Part shown: piece after piece, positions 18,549-25,714 of the stretch
Layout of the letters: each line of letters starts with the position of its first letter
Position numbering within the stretch: the stretch's first letter is position 1
DNA from: Psychrobacter sp. UBA3962
Lineage (GTDB): Bacteria > Pseudomonadota > Gammaproteobacteria > Pseudomonadales > Moraxellaceae
Reading direction: 5' to 3'
Assembly (NCBI RefSeq): GCF_002385225.1
Contig: NZ_DGDC01000032.1
Coordinates: forward strand, 1-44,747
DNA: 44,747 nucleotides
Translations under genes and position numbers: made by a program
The notes under the pieces: model-generated
Databases searched by the model: none
Told to the model about the DNA's origin: nothing
Seen by the model: the letters and a program-made list of their open reading frames with translations, nothing else

Positions 18549-19373
18549 TTATAGTCTTAAGCGAGAGCCGTTATCCAGTAGACGATAAGCAATGGCATAA
18601 AAAATCGCACAGAATACGAATATTGCGGCCATTGAGTACCAGACATTCACATCAGAATAACCCAAGATGCCGTAGCGGAATGAGTTAACCATATAAACAA
18701 TCGGGTTCAATAGCGATATGTTTTGCCAAAATGGGGATAAGTTCTCTAAGGAATAAAACACCCCACCCAAATAAGTCAACGGGGTCAGCACGAAGCTTGG
18801 AATAATCGAAATGTCATCAAATGAGCGGGCAAATACTGCGTTAATAAATCCGCCCAATGAGAATAAAATAGAAGTTCCTAATACGGTAAACACCATAACA
18901 AAGAAGTGTTCGATCCCTAATTCAGTAAAGAACCGAGCCACAATAGAGACAATAATCGCAATCATAAGTCCCCGAAATACGCCGCCTCCAATATAGCCAA
19001 TTAATATGGAATGTTTAGAGACCGGAGACACCAAGAGCTCTTCAATACTGGAAGTAAATTTGGCACTAAAGAAGCTTGAGACCACGTTAGAGTAACTGTT
19101 GGTAATGACCGACATCATAATTAGACCCGGTACAATGAACTGCATGTAAGGCACACCGCCCATTTCTCCCACACGTGAGCCAATCATTTTACCGAAAATA
19201 ATAAAATACAAACTCATGGTAATCACAGGCGGCAGCAGGGTTTGTGGCCAAATACGTAAAATACGACGAATTTCTTTTATCAAGATAGTGCGAAAGGCAA
19301 TCCACTTTTGAGCAAAAGTTAAGCCGTCATTATTTGTGGCGTTGCTAACAGGTTGATTATTGATGTTGCTCAT
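18549..19373 (-). CDS. ABC-2 type transporter permease (YadH-like)
   Basis: This 274-residue inner-membrane protein is the permease of an ABC-2 exporter of the YadGH/drug-export type. About six hydrophobic segments are visible, from TLLPPVITMSLYFIIFG (44-60) to the last near 245-265. Conserved features are FIVPGLIMMSVITNSY and the FYSLENLSPFWQ loop before the fifth helix. Its start overlaps the ATPase stop by four bases (ATGA), so the two are translationally coupled. The substrate is unknown. Confidence 0.9.
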   Translation of the reverse strand: MSNINNQPVSNATNNDGLTFAQKWIAFRTILIKEIRRILRIWPQTLLPPVITMSLYFIIFGKMIGSRVGEMGGVPYMQFIVPGLIMMSVITNSYSNVVSSFFSAKFTSSIEELLVSPVSKHSILIGYIGGGVFRGLMIAIIVSIVARFFTELGIEHFFVMVFTVLGTSILFSLGGFINAVFARSFDDISIIPSFVLTPLTYLGGVFYSLENLSPFWQNISLLNPIVYMVNSFRYGILGYSDVNVWYSMAAIFVFCAIFYAIAYRLLDNGSRLRL

Positions 19374-20335
19374 AGTCCAGCCTCCTTCATACTATCTTTG
19401 CTTTGGACACCTTGTTCTACCAGACGCATAAATAGTTCTTCCAAGCGGTTGGCTTTATTGCGCATACTTGATACTTCGATGCCTTGCTGTGTTAATTGTT
19501 GGAACACCCCGTTTAAAGACTCGCCTTCCGTTAAAGTAACCTCAAGGGTTTGATTATCAGGCTGTGAATAAGAGGTGATACCGCTAATAGACACCTCACC
19601 TGACACGGGCTTTTTGAAATCTAATATAAAGGTCTCAATAGACAGCTGAGTTAGTAGCTCTTTCATTTCAGTGTTAATACGAATTTCACCATGGTCTAAA
19701 ATGGCGATATAACGACACAACTGCTCTGCTTCTTCTAGGTAATGGGTAGTCAGGATAATGGTGGTTTTTTCTTCTTGATTAATCTGCTGCATGAACTCCC
19801 ACATTGAGCGTCGCAGCTCAATATCCACCCCTGCAGTCGGCTCATCCAAAATAAGAAGCTTGGGCTTATGGATTAGCGCTCGGGCAATCATTAATCGACG
19901 CTTCATACCCCCTGAGAGTTCGCGGGCTTTATTATTACGTTTGTCCCAAAGCCCTAAAGCGGTCAGCAATTTTTTGGCTCTTGGTCTAGCCTCTTTTGCA
20001 GCAATGCCGAAGTAACCCGCTTGAGTAATTAAGATGTCTTCAACCTTCTCAAACTGGTTAAAGTTAAATTCTTGCGGAACGATACCTAAGTACTGCTTGG
20101 CAATTGAAGGGTTTTGTAATAAATCAGTACCAAATATTTTAACGCTACCTTCAGTAGGCTTAAATAACGAACTAATAATGCCGATCATGGTTGATTTCCC
20201 AGCACCATTAGGCCCTAGCAAAGCAAAAAAACCGCCTTGTGGTACAGTTAAATTCACGTTCTTTAAGGCAGTAAAACCATTGCCATAGACTTTAGATAGA
20301 TTATTAATCTGTAATGCAGGCGTTGTATTAGTCAT
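19370..20335 (-). CDS. ABC transporter ATP-binding protein (YadG-like)
   Basis: This 321-residue ATPase powers the adjacent ABC-2 permease. Walker A (GPNGAGKST) is at 41-49, the Q-loop in GIVPQEF near 84-90, the signature LSGGM at 140-144, Walker B (LLILDEP) at 160-166 and the H-loop His198 in TTHYLEEAE. About 90 residues follow the nucleotide-binding domain and form the usual C-terminal extension. It is first of a three-gene unit with the permease and queF. The family exports drugs or polymers; the real substrate is not known. Confidence 0.93.
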   Translation of the reverse strand: MTNTTPALQINNLSKVYGNGFTALKNVNLTVPQGGFFALLGPNGAGKSTMIGIISSLFKPTEGSVKIFGTDLLQNPSIAKQYLGIVPQEFNFNQFEKVEDILITQAGYFGIAAKEARPRAKKLLTALGLWDKRNNKARELSGGMKRRLMIARALIHKPKLLILDEPTAGVDIELRRSMWEFMQQINQEEKTTIILTTHYLEEAEQLCRYIAILDHGEIRINTEMKELLTQLSIETFILDFKKPVSGEVSISGITSYSQPDNQTLEVTLTEGESLNGVFQQLTQQGIEVSSMRNKANRLEELFMRLVEQGVQSKDSMKEAGL

Positions 20336-20465
20336 AAACTCACATCTTTATTAGCTTTTATAGTGGGGATGATAATGGCTATATATGGTGCCGAAAATCT
20401 ATTCTTAAACCCACCTTGAGGCAAACATAGGCATTGATAATTTCAATCAATCATTGAAACAACAA

Positions 20466-20494
20466 AAGACGCTCACTTTACAGTAAGCGTCTTC
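20466..20494 (-). terminator. Terminator downstream of the cytochrome c5-like gene
   Basis: AAGACGCT pairs with AGCGTCTT, with a further ACT/AGT pairing inside, and on the minus strand TTTTGTTGTTT follows. It lies about 120 bases after the stop. A second, wide repeat, TAACCCAAG/CTTGGGTTA (20523-20531 and 20565-20573), lies between. Confidence 0.75.
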
Positions 20495-20613
20495 GTTATA
20501 CGCTATTAGCGTTAGAAGGTTCTAACCCAAGTTTCAATTAGGGCTGTAATAGAGCGCTAATCAGCTTGGGTTATAGCAAATAGCCGTTATGAAAGCCGTT
20601 CAGTCTTCAGCGA

Positions 20614-21282
20614 TTAGCTAGACTGTTCAACCATATAATCAACAGCGTTTTGAACTTCTTCATCTGGAATGTCTGCACCACCACGGGCTGGCATAGCATT
20701 TAAGCCGTTGATAGCGTGATCATATAAAGTGTTCTTACCTTGTGCGATACGAGAACCCCATGCACCTGCATCACCAAACTTAGGCGCACCTAATACACCG
20801 CTGCCATGACAAGTTTGACAAATGGCTTCATAAACCGCTTTACCATCACGAACCTGACCTTCAACACCGGCACTTGAGGCAGTTAAAGTGATGTCACAGT
20901 TGTCATCACCGTCAAAGCAAACTTTACCGTAAGGCTGAATACGTTCAACAAGTTTTGGATATAAAGCGATTAACTTTTTAACTTGAGGAGTGTCCTCAGG
21001 AATAGGCTCTTCTTCCACTGGCTCTGCAGAGGCAGCAGCAGCTTCTCCATCGGCAGCAGCGGCATCAGTAGCCGCACCATCAGTAGCTGTCGCATCAGCA
21101 GCAGCTTCATCAGTAGCTTGTTCACCTGCTGCTGCATCTGTGGTTTCTGCTTTAGCATCAGTAGTCGCAGTAGCCGCTTCAGTGGTTTGCGCAGCTGGAG
21201 CAGCAGCGTCTTCAGCTTGGCTTAAAGAAATGCCTGATAGACCAAGGATGGCGGCGGCGGATAACATCACGATTTTTTTCAT
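20614..21282 (-). CDS. Periplasmic cytochrome c5-like monohaem protein
   Basis: The 222-residue protein has a clear signal peptide (MKKIVMLSAAAILGLSGISL, cleavage likely after SQA at 23), so it acts in the periplasm or on its membrane. Residues 24-95 are a low-complexity Ala/Thr/Asp/Glu linker. The C-terminal domain binds one haem: CQTCH at 155-159 with the distal Met197 in NAMPARGG. Cys122 and Cys129 in the preceding segment could form a disulfide. It is a class I electron carrier of the c5 type, plausibly serving a terminal oxidase. It is monocistronic. Long frames on the other strand over the linker are artefacts. Confidence 0.9.
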   Translation of the reverse strand: MKKIVMLSAAAILGLSGISLSQAEDAAAPAAQTTEAATATTDAKAETTDAAAGEQATDEAAADATATDGAATDAAAADGEAAAASAEPVEEEPIPEDTPQVKKLIALYPKLVERIQPYGKVCFDGDDNCDITLTASSAGVEGQVRDGKAVYEAICQTCHGSGVLGAPKFGDAGAWGSRIAQGKNTLYDHAINGLNAMPARGGADIPDEEVQNAVDYMVEQSS

Positions 21283-21688
21283 GCGTCACAATCTCTTTTT
21301 AGAGCGACTTCTCTGGGTGATTATCGCTAAATATAAGCAATCCCAAGATGTCGTGTATGATTGAGTGAATTGTTTTAACTTTTTAATATAAAACCAGTAA
21401 TAAATTCTTTTCCCCAATATTATAATGGGAAAAGGGGGTTAAAAGCCATGTTTCAATGGTGACTCTTACGACAAAAGGCAGTTTTTGACCTAATTAAGTT
21501 ACCCAATTATTACGAATGGTGCCTAATGTATCAAATTTTCGTAGGCTTTGTCATTTATTAAGCGTGATAACATTGGTTTTTTTGATGTATTTTGCTAGAC
21601 TAGCGAGCTTGAGTGCGGTTATCGTTAGCAATTCAAAAGATTGTTTTTGAGTTAGAGAGCTAAAATTCACTCAATATTGCCAAAATAT
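21283..21688. other. Non-coding gap before tRNA-Arg
   Basis: This 406-base AT-rich stretch lies between the divergent cytochrome gene and the tRNA and should hold both promoters. TAAAAT at 21661-21666, 23 bases before the tRNA, is a possible -10, but no good -35 stands at the right distance. No open frame or other RNA gene was recognised. Confidence 0.35.
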
Positions 21689-21765
21689 GCGCTTGTAGCT
21701 CAGTTGGATAGAGTATCGGTTTCCGAAGCCGAGGGTCGTGGGTTCGATTCCCGCCAAGCGCACCA
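21689..21765 (+). tRNA. tRNA-Arg (anticodon CCG)
   Basis: A full 77-base cloverleaf with encoded CCA: acceptor stem GCGCTTG pairs with CAAGCGC, followed by discriminator A and CCA. The D-arm contains AGCTCAGTTGGATAGAG, the anticodon stem TCGGT/GCCGA encloses TTCCGAA (anticodon CCG, reading CGG), and the T-arm contains GGTTCGATTCC. Its 3' end is the integration site of the downstream element, whose insertion rebuilt the tRNA exactly. Confidence 0.97.
21746..21765 (+). repeat. attL: tRNA-Arg 3' end core
   Basis: GATTCCCGCCAAGCGCACCA at the tRNA end matches 31741-31760 in 19 of 20 bases, with the last 17 identical. It is the left attachment core, and because it completes the tRNA, integration leaves the tRNA intact. 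Confidence 0.92.
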
Positions 21766-21874
21766 ACCCCCATCTTTCAGCATTACCTCTTATTACCTCT
21801 ACCCCCTCAAAGCCTTTATTATACAAGACTTTAGTCTTTTAAGGTATCTTGTCATTACCTACTATCACCTATAG

Positions 21875-21898
21875 AATGTTGTACATAATGTTGTACAT
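21875..21898 (+). repeat. Left arm-type repeat (2 x AATGTTGTACAT)
   Basis: Two perfect tandem copies of the 12-mer AATGTTGTACAT lie 110 bases inside attL and 28 bases before int. The same pair, 23 of 24 bases, lies at 31662-31685 near attR in the same orientation. Position and pairing fit integrase arm-binding sites; each unit contains the palindrome TGTACA. They could also let the integrase control its own promoter. Confidence 0.7.
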
Positions 21899-21925
21899 TG
21901 CAATTTATATCTTATAGGTGCAAAG

Positions 21926-23395
21926 ATGAGTAAGAGAAAGAATTATTTGCTTTCTGATAATGGCGTTAAATCTATAGCTAAGCAGTCACCACCTGCCAAG
22001 CGTGTTAGATATTCTGATGGTGACAGCCTATCATTAATACATGACCCCCAAGGCGCTTTATATTGGGTAATGTCATATCGCTATCAATCTGACAAAGATA
22101 TTAAGCCAAAACAAAAAACATATCATATTGGCTCATATAAGCCAGCAAGCCAGCAAGTGGATAGTCAATTCAAACCAGAGGTATCTTTAAAGCAGGCAAG
22201 AATTGAAAGAGATAAGGCTAAACAGTTATTAGCTGATGGTATTGATCCTAATGAGCAAAAAAGCAAAGCAAAAAACCAGTATGAGCAAAAAGACTTATTT
22301 AAAGTCATAGCTAGAGCTTATATCTCTGAGAAACAAGAAACCACTCCCAAAAATGTTCAAAAGCTTAAAGGCTTTCTGAATAATCACATTCTCAAGCATA
22401 TCGGTGATTATCCGATTGGTGCTATCACAGCTCAAGATATTATCCAAACAGGCCTAGCCATTCAAAGTGACTTTGAGGCACAGGGCAAGCGTACCTCTGA
22501 GACTGCCCATAAGTGTATGGGATTAATCAGCTCTATTTATGAGTTTGCTATTAATACTCAAGGTTATGACATAGTTAATATTGCACATGGCAGAAACAAA
22601 GCCCTAAGACCTCATAAAGCTGAGGGCATGAAAGCAGTAGAGCAACACCAGTTTGCTGACCTACTTAGAAATATAGATGCCTATACTGACAACCACGCTA
22701 AAGCACACCCGCAAACAGTGGCAGGCTTACAGCTTATGGCGCTCTGTTTTGTACGTACTAAGGAATTAAGGCATTTTGAATGGTCAGAGATTGATTATCA
22801 TAAAAACGTATGGCGCATACCTGCCCATAAGATGAAAATGAGACAAGATCACATTATCCCACTATCACCACAGGCAATGGAAATAATAGAGCGTATGAGG
22901 CCTATAACAGGCAATACAGGCTATGTGTTTTACAACTTTGATAGTGGTAAGCCTTATAGCGAGGGGTGGTTTAATCAGGCATTAAGGCGAATGGGCTACA
23001 CTGGTGACCCCTATCCTAAAATGACAGGTCATGGCTTTAGGAAACTTGCCAGCACTGGCTTATATGAGCTTAAATTCTCATCTGATGTTATTGAAATACA
23101 GCTTGCACACTTAGAGCAAAGCAGTGTTAAAAAGAGATATGATACCTCTGAGCATCTGCCTGAGCGCCAAGTAATGATGAATGAATGGGCAAGCCATCTT
23201 GATGACTTGAGAGCTGGCAAGCCTGTTAAGTTTGATTTGCTTTCACCAAAAGAGCTTGATGAGGTTATGGCCAAGCGAGGTCGTAAAGCTACAGATATTA
23301 TTACCCATGATACAGATATGCTCATTAATAGTTTACAAGTGCAAGGCGTATCGCCTGAATTAATTGAACAGCTAACAAAGCAGTTAAAAAACTAG
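21926..23395 (+). CDS. Tyrosine recombinase / P4-type integrase
   Basis: This 489-residue enzyme integrates and excises the element. It has the N-terminal arm-binding domain of P4/CP4-57 integrases (about 1-110, with KQARIERDKAKQLLADGIDP), a core-binding domain (about 120-230) and a catalytic domain. Active residues are visible: Arg277 in CFVRTKELRHFEW, His369 and Arg372 in GHGFRKLAS, His395 in QLAHLE and the nucleophile Tyr405 in KKRYDTSEH. A C-terminal extension of about 80 residues follows. The ribosome site is AGGTG in ATAGGTGCAAAG. It lies 160 bases after the tRNA-Arg it uses as attachment site, the usual arrangement. Confidence 0.95.
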   Translation: MSKRKNYLLSDNGVKSIAKQSPPAKRVRYSDGDSLSLIHDPQGALYWVMSYRYQSDKDIKPKQKTYHIGSYKPASQQVDSQFKPEVSLKQARIERDKAKQLLADGIDPNEQKSKAKNQYEQKDLFKVIARAYISEKQETTPKNVQKLKGFLNNHILKHIGDYPIGAITAQDIIQTGLAIQSDFEAQGKRTSETAHKCMGLISSIYEFAINTQGYDIVNIAHGRNKALRPHKAEGMKAVEQHQFADLLRNIDAYTDNHAKAHPQTVAGLQLMALCFVRTKELRHFEWSEIDYHKNVWRIPAHKMKMRQDHIIPLSPQAMEIIERMRPITGNTGYVFYNFDSGKPYSEGWFNQALRRMGYTGDPYPKMTGHGFRKLASTGLYELKFSSDVIEIQLAHLEQSSVKKRYDTSEHLPERQVMMNEWASHLDDLRAGKPVKFDLLSPKELDEVMAKRGRKATDIITHDTDMLINSLQVQGVSPELIEQLTKQLKN

Positions 23396-23412
23396 AAATG
23401 CTCAGAAACATG

Positions 23413-23432
23413 ACTGACAAAACTGACAAAAC
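23413..23432 (+). repeat. Left ACTGACAAAA tandem repeat
   Basis: ACTGACAAAACTGACAAAAC is a tandem pair of a 9-base unit (CTGACAAAA), just after int. Its reverse complement, 19 of 20 bases, lies at 28385-28404 after the primase gene, and an 11-base part recurs at 30568-30578. The copies bracket the replication block, so they may be iterons or protein-binding sites. Confidence 0.6.
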
Positions 23433-23437
23433 CCCAT

Positions 23438-23502
23438 TGCAAGGCTAGGAGTAATTACCCGAACGACTGCCATTTACACCTTTAAGCAGTCACCGCCTTG
23501 CA
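23438..23502 (+). promoter_or_regulatory. Nested hairpin with possible anti-Shine-Dalgarno loop
   Basis: TGCAAGGC (23438-23445) pairs with GCCTTGCA (23495-23502), and inside it GACTGC (23465-23470) pairs with GCAGTC (23486-23491). The inner loop holds CACCTTT (23477-23483), the exact complement of AAAGGTG, which occurs twice (23515-23521, 23523-23529) just before the next gene's ATG. A loop-to-ribosome-site contact could shut translation of that gene. It could instead be a DNA site such as an origin. Confidence 0.5.
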
Positions 23503-23533
23503 TCTTATTTATATAAAGGTGCAAAGGTGATTT

Positions 23534-24277
23534 ATGAGTTTTCAGTACATTAAAGAGCCGTATGAGTTTATAGATATAGGCGTGACTAGCGAGAAAGAAG
23601 CAAATGAGAGTTTAGGTCATGCCTATCTATACGCAATATATAGTTATCATCAACTGGTCAGATTTAACCTATATTCAAAACATAAAAAAATAAGCACGTA
23701 TCGCGACAATCCATGCTTGTCTAATAGAGATATTTTAGTAAATGACTTGTATGCAATTCTATCCAAGGTTTACTCTCAAGCTGAGCGCCTATATTCTACA
23801 AATTCAATTGCAACCAAGTACAACTGTGAGGAAATATTTCAAGGCTATAAGACTACAGACTTCACCAGGTCATTTACTATTGACAAGATTTTTAAAATAC
23901 TATTACAAGCTACACTAGAACTCTACTTAACTTACATTTCTTATCTCAATAAAAACTATATAGCGTCTTTAGGATTTAAGGCTATATTCGATGAAACTAA
24001 TAGTATGCTAACAGTACATTTAAAAAGCGTCAGAGCTGGAAAGATAGGTGGTAGTAAAAAAAGAGAGATATATAGTCCCGATAAGGAAAAAGCGCTTGCA
24101 TATCATGATAAGTTTTTCATGAAAAGAAAGGATAACGGAAAATTCATTTATTCAAACGATGAAACAGCGAGAGAGATTATCGCGTATTTCAAAGCAAAAA
24201 ATGACAGCCTTAATTATACCGAGCGCTCGCTATCTAATATAATCAGTAAGCATAGAAGCGCCATATCTAAAACTTAA
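23534..24277 (+). CDS. Unknown element-encoded protein, 247 aa
   Basis: I do not recognise this protein. It is soluble, Lys/Tyr/Ile-rich and probably mostly helical. Residues 25-65 and 115-150 look like long helices with many aromatic residues. The C-terminal part (170-247) is basic, with GKIGGSKKREIYSPDKEKA and a closing segment NYTERSLSNIISKHRSA that could be a DNA-contacting helix. The ribosome site AAAGGTG lies just before the ATG and may be masked by the upstream hairpin. Position between int and alpA suggests a regulatory or replication-accessory role, but that is only position-based. Confidence 0.75.
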   Translation: MSFQYIKEPYEFIDIGVTSEKEANESLGHAYLYAIYSYHQLVRFNLYSKHKKISTYRDNPCLSNRDILVNDLYAILSKVYSQAERLYSTNSIATKYNCEEIFQGYKTTDFTRSFTIDKIFKILLQATLELYLTYISYLNKNYIASLGFKAIFDETNSMLTVHLKSVRAGKIGGSKKREIYSPDKEKALAYHDKFFMKRKDNGKFIYSNDETAREIIAYFKAKNDSLNYTERSLSNIISKHRSAISKT

Positions 24278-24351
24278 TTTATCATTTTACCCCCTTTAAT
24301 GTCATTCAACACCCTCACATTCTGCAATAATTTTTTGTCTTAACTATATTC

Positions 24352-24398
24352 CTCCATAGCCAAGGGCATTACTGCCCATTCCTTTAATAGCTATGGAG
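24352..24398 (+). promoter_or_regulatory. Hairpin covering the alpA ribosome-binding site
   Basis: CTCCATAGC (24352-24360) is the exact reverse complement of GCTATGGAG (24390-24398), and a second hairpin GGGCA-TTAC-TGCCC (24364-24377) sits within the loop. The 3' arm contains GGAG, the only good ribosome site for the alpA ATG at 24408. Folding of the mRNA would hide it. A -10-like TATATT at 24345-24350 would start RNA near the 5' arm, so the repeat could instead be a DNA operator for AlpA itself. Confidence 0.6.
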
Positions 24399-24407
24399 TG
24401 AATAGCA

Positions 24408-24689
24408 ATGAAAGTCAAAGATCAGTACCTAAGAATGTCAGACCTTGCCAACCAACCTGAGCGCAAGGCAAAAACCTACCAAACTAAAAACGGCCAAACT
24501 AGAACCGTTACAGCAAAACCTGCTACACGTGGCATTACTGGTTTCTCTGCCAAACACCTTTACCATCTAATCAATCAAAGCAAGTTCCCTGCCCCTATCA
24601 AAATTGGCAGAGCTAGCTTATGGCGTGTCTCTGATATTAACCAGTGGATAGAAAGTCATAGCACCTCAACTGATGTGGAGGGCGTGTAA
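24408..24689 (+). CDS. AlpA-family helix-turn-helix regulator
   Basis: This 93-residue protein fits the AlpA/phage excisionase-like family. The core runs from GFSAKHLYHLINQSKFPAPI (about 44-63) through KIGRASLWRVSDINQWIES, the usual sequence of a winged-helix regulator in P4-like elements and satellites. AlpA of CP4-57 activates integrase expression and excision. An N-terminal stretch of about 40 basic, Thr-rich residues is unusual for the family. Its last codons (VEGV) overlap the ribosome site of the next gene, so the two are coupled. Confidence 0.85.
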   Translation: MKVKDQYLRMSDLANQPERKAKTYQTKNGQTRTVTAKPATRGITGFSAKHLYHLINQSKFPAPIKIGRASLWRVSDINQWIESHSTSTDVEGV

Positions 24690-24690
24690 G

Positions 24691-25221
24691 ATGATGACCA
24701 TAGCAAACAAAGCCATACACACTATAAACGGCACTCATTATTCAGCATTAGACTTATTTAATGCCAGTGGTGCTCAGAATAAAAACAGAGTTACCTACTT
24801 TTTAAAACAGAAACACATTAAAGAGATGCAAGGGGCTTATGAAGCTGAGCCCTATGATGTTGATATTCCAACATCAAAAAGAAAGGCCGTTATTATCGTA
24901 AGAGGCAAAGGCAAAAGACAAGGCACTTATCTATGTAGAGAGCTTGTGTATGCCTATGCTATGTGGATTAGCCCAGAGTTTGCCTTAGCTGTTATACGTG
25001 CATTTGATGACATGATGACACGCCAGCATAGCTATAAGCACTTGATGCAGTTACATAGAGAGTATGACTATGCAACGCTCGAGGCTGGCAAGGCAGGTTA
25101 TGCCCTTAACTACTATGGCAAAAAGATTAAGCCTGCCATTAAAACTGAGATAGTGAAACTTGAGGCCATCGTACAGCCAGAGCTACCACTGGATCACTCT
25201 ATCAGCATGGAGGGCGTATAA
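24691..25221 (+). CDS. KilA-N domain protein
   Basis: This 176-residue protein carries a KilA-N domain, a DNA-binding fold common in phages and large DNA viruses. The hallmark is the end of the domain: GTYLCRELVYAYAMWISPEFALAVIRAFDDM near residues 80-110. The preceding region has INGTHYSALDLFNASGAQNKNRV. The frame opens at 24673, but I place the start at the ATG at 24691, nine bases after GGAGG. The C-terminal 60 residues are charged and carry no known domain. It sits between alpA and a small unknown gene in one tightly packed operon. Confidence 0.85.
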   Translation: MMTIANKAIHTINGTHYSALDLFNASGAQNKNRVTYFLKQKHIKEMQGAYEAEPYDVDIPTSKRKAVIIVRGKGKRQGTYLCRELVYAYAMWISPEFALAVIRAFDDMMTRQHSYKHLMQLHREYDYATLEAGKAGYALNYYGKKIKPAIKTEIVKLEAIVQPELPLDHSISMEGV

Positions 25222-25222
25222 C

Positions 25223-25714
25223 ATGATTAAGGATAAGTTATTTGAGGCTCATTCTATTGCTGATGCTATGCCTAATCCACGCACAAAGCATGGCAGGCTT
25301 GATAAGAAGCTATGCACCTGCTTAGAGCTTACCGCCTTAGCAAGCAATCCAACAGGCTATAAAGTTGATACCAGCTATATCATAGATAGCCTTTACTATG
25401 AGTTAAGACAAGCTATTACTATGCTCAGATGCTTGCCAGCATACCGTAATGAGGTGCCCAAAGCTGACTATGAGCAGATTGATACAGGCGAACAACTTGA
25501 GGCTATTGAGCTATTGCATCGTATGAGTGATGAGCTACACAGTACCTCTTATCATGCTGATATCTTAGCTCACATAAGCAGAGATAAGAGAACAGACACA
25601 TACCATAGCAAGCGTATAGATGACTCAATCAGATCGTTACAGATTGGCATTTATGATGCATTGGATAGCTTAGAGGGCGTAAGCCTGCCAGCAAGTGATA
25701 AGGAGGCTAAATAA
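25223..25714 (+). CDS. Unknown element-encoded protein, 163 aa
   Basis: I do not recognise this protein. It is soluble and helical, with a conserved-looking segment PRTKHGRLDKKLCTCLELTA near 18-37 and Tyr/Leu-rich helices after it. The frame is open upstream, but the start is best placed at the ATG at 25223, nine bases after GGAGG, a junction almost identical to that of the gene before. The stop overlaps the next gene's ATG by one base (TAATG), so it is coupled to the primase. It could be a replication accessory protein; that is inferred from position only. Confidence 0.75.
   Translation: MIKDKLFEAHSIADAMPNPRTKHGRLDKKLCTCLELTALASNPTGYKVDTSYIIDSLYYELRQAITMLRCLPAYRNEVPKADYEQIDTGEQLEAIELLHRMSDELHSTSYHADILAHISRDKRTDTYHSKRIDDSIRSLQIGIYDALDSLEGVSLPASDKEAK

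Noticed and set aside
20983..21364. Ser/Ala-rich frames on the plus strand
   Set aside because: They are antisense to the Ala/Thr/Asp linker of the cytochrome, which keeps all frames open.
21677..21874. 65-codon frame across the tRNA
   Set aside because: It overlaps the tRNA-Arg gene and the attachment site, and has no supporting ribosome site.
24673..24690. Earlier start for the KilA-N gene (MWRACK)
   Set aside because: It would start within the end of alpA without a ribosome site; the ATG at 24691 has GGAGG nine bases upstream.
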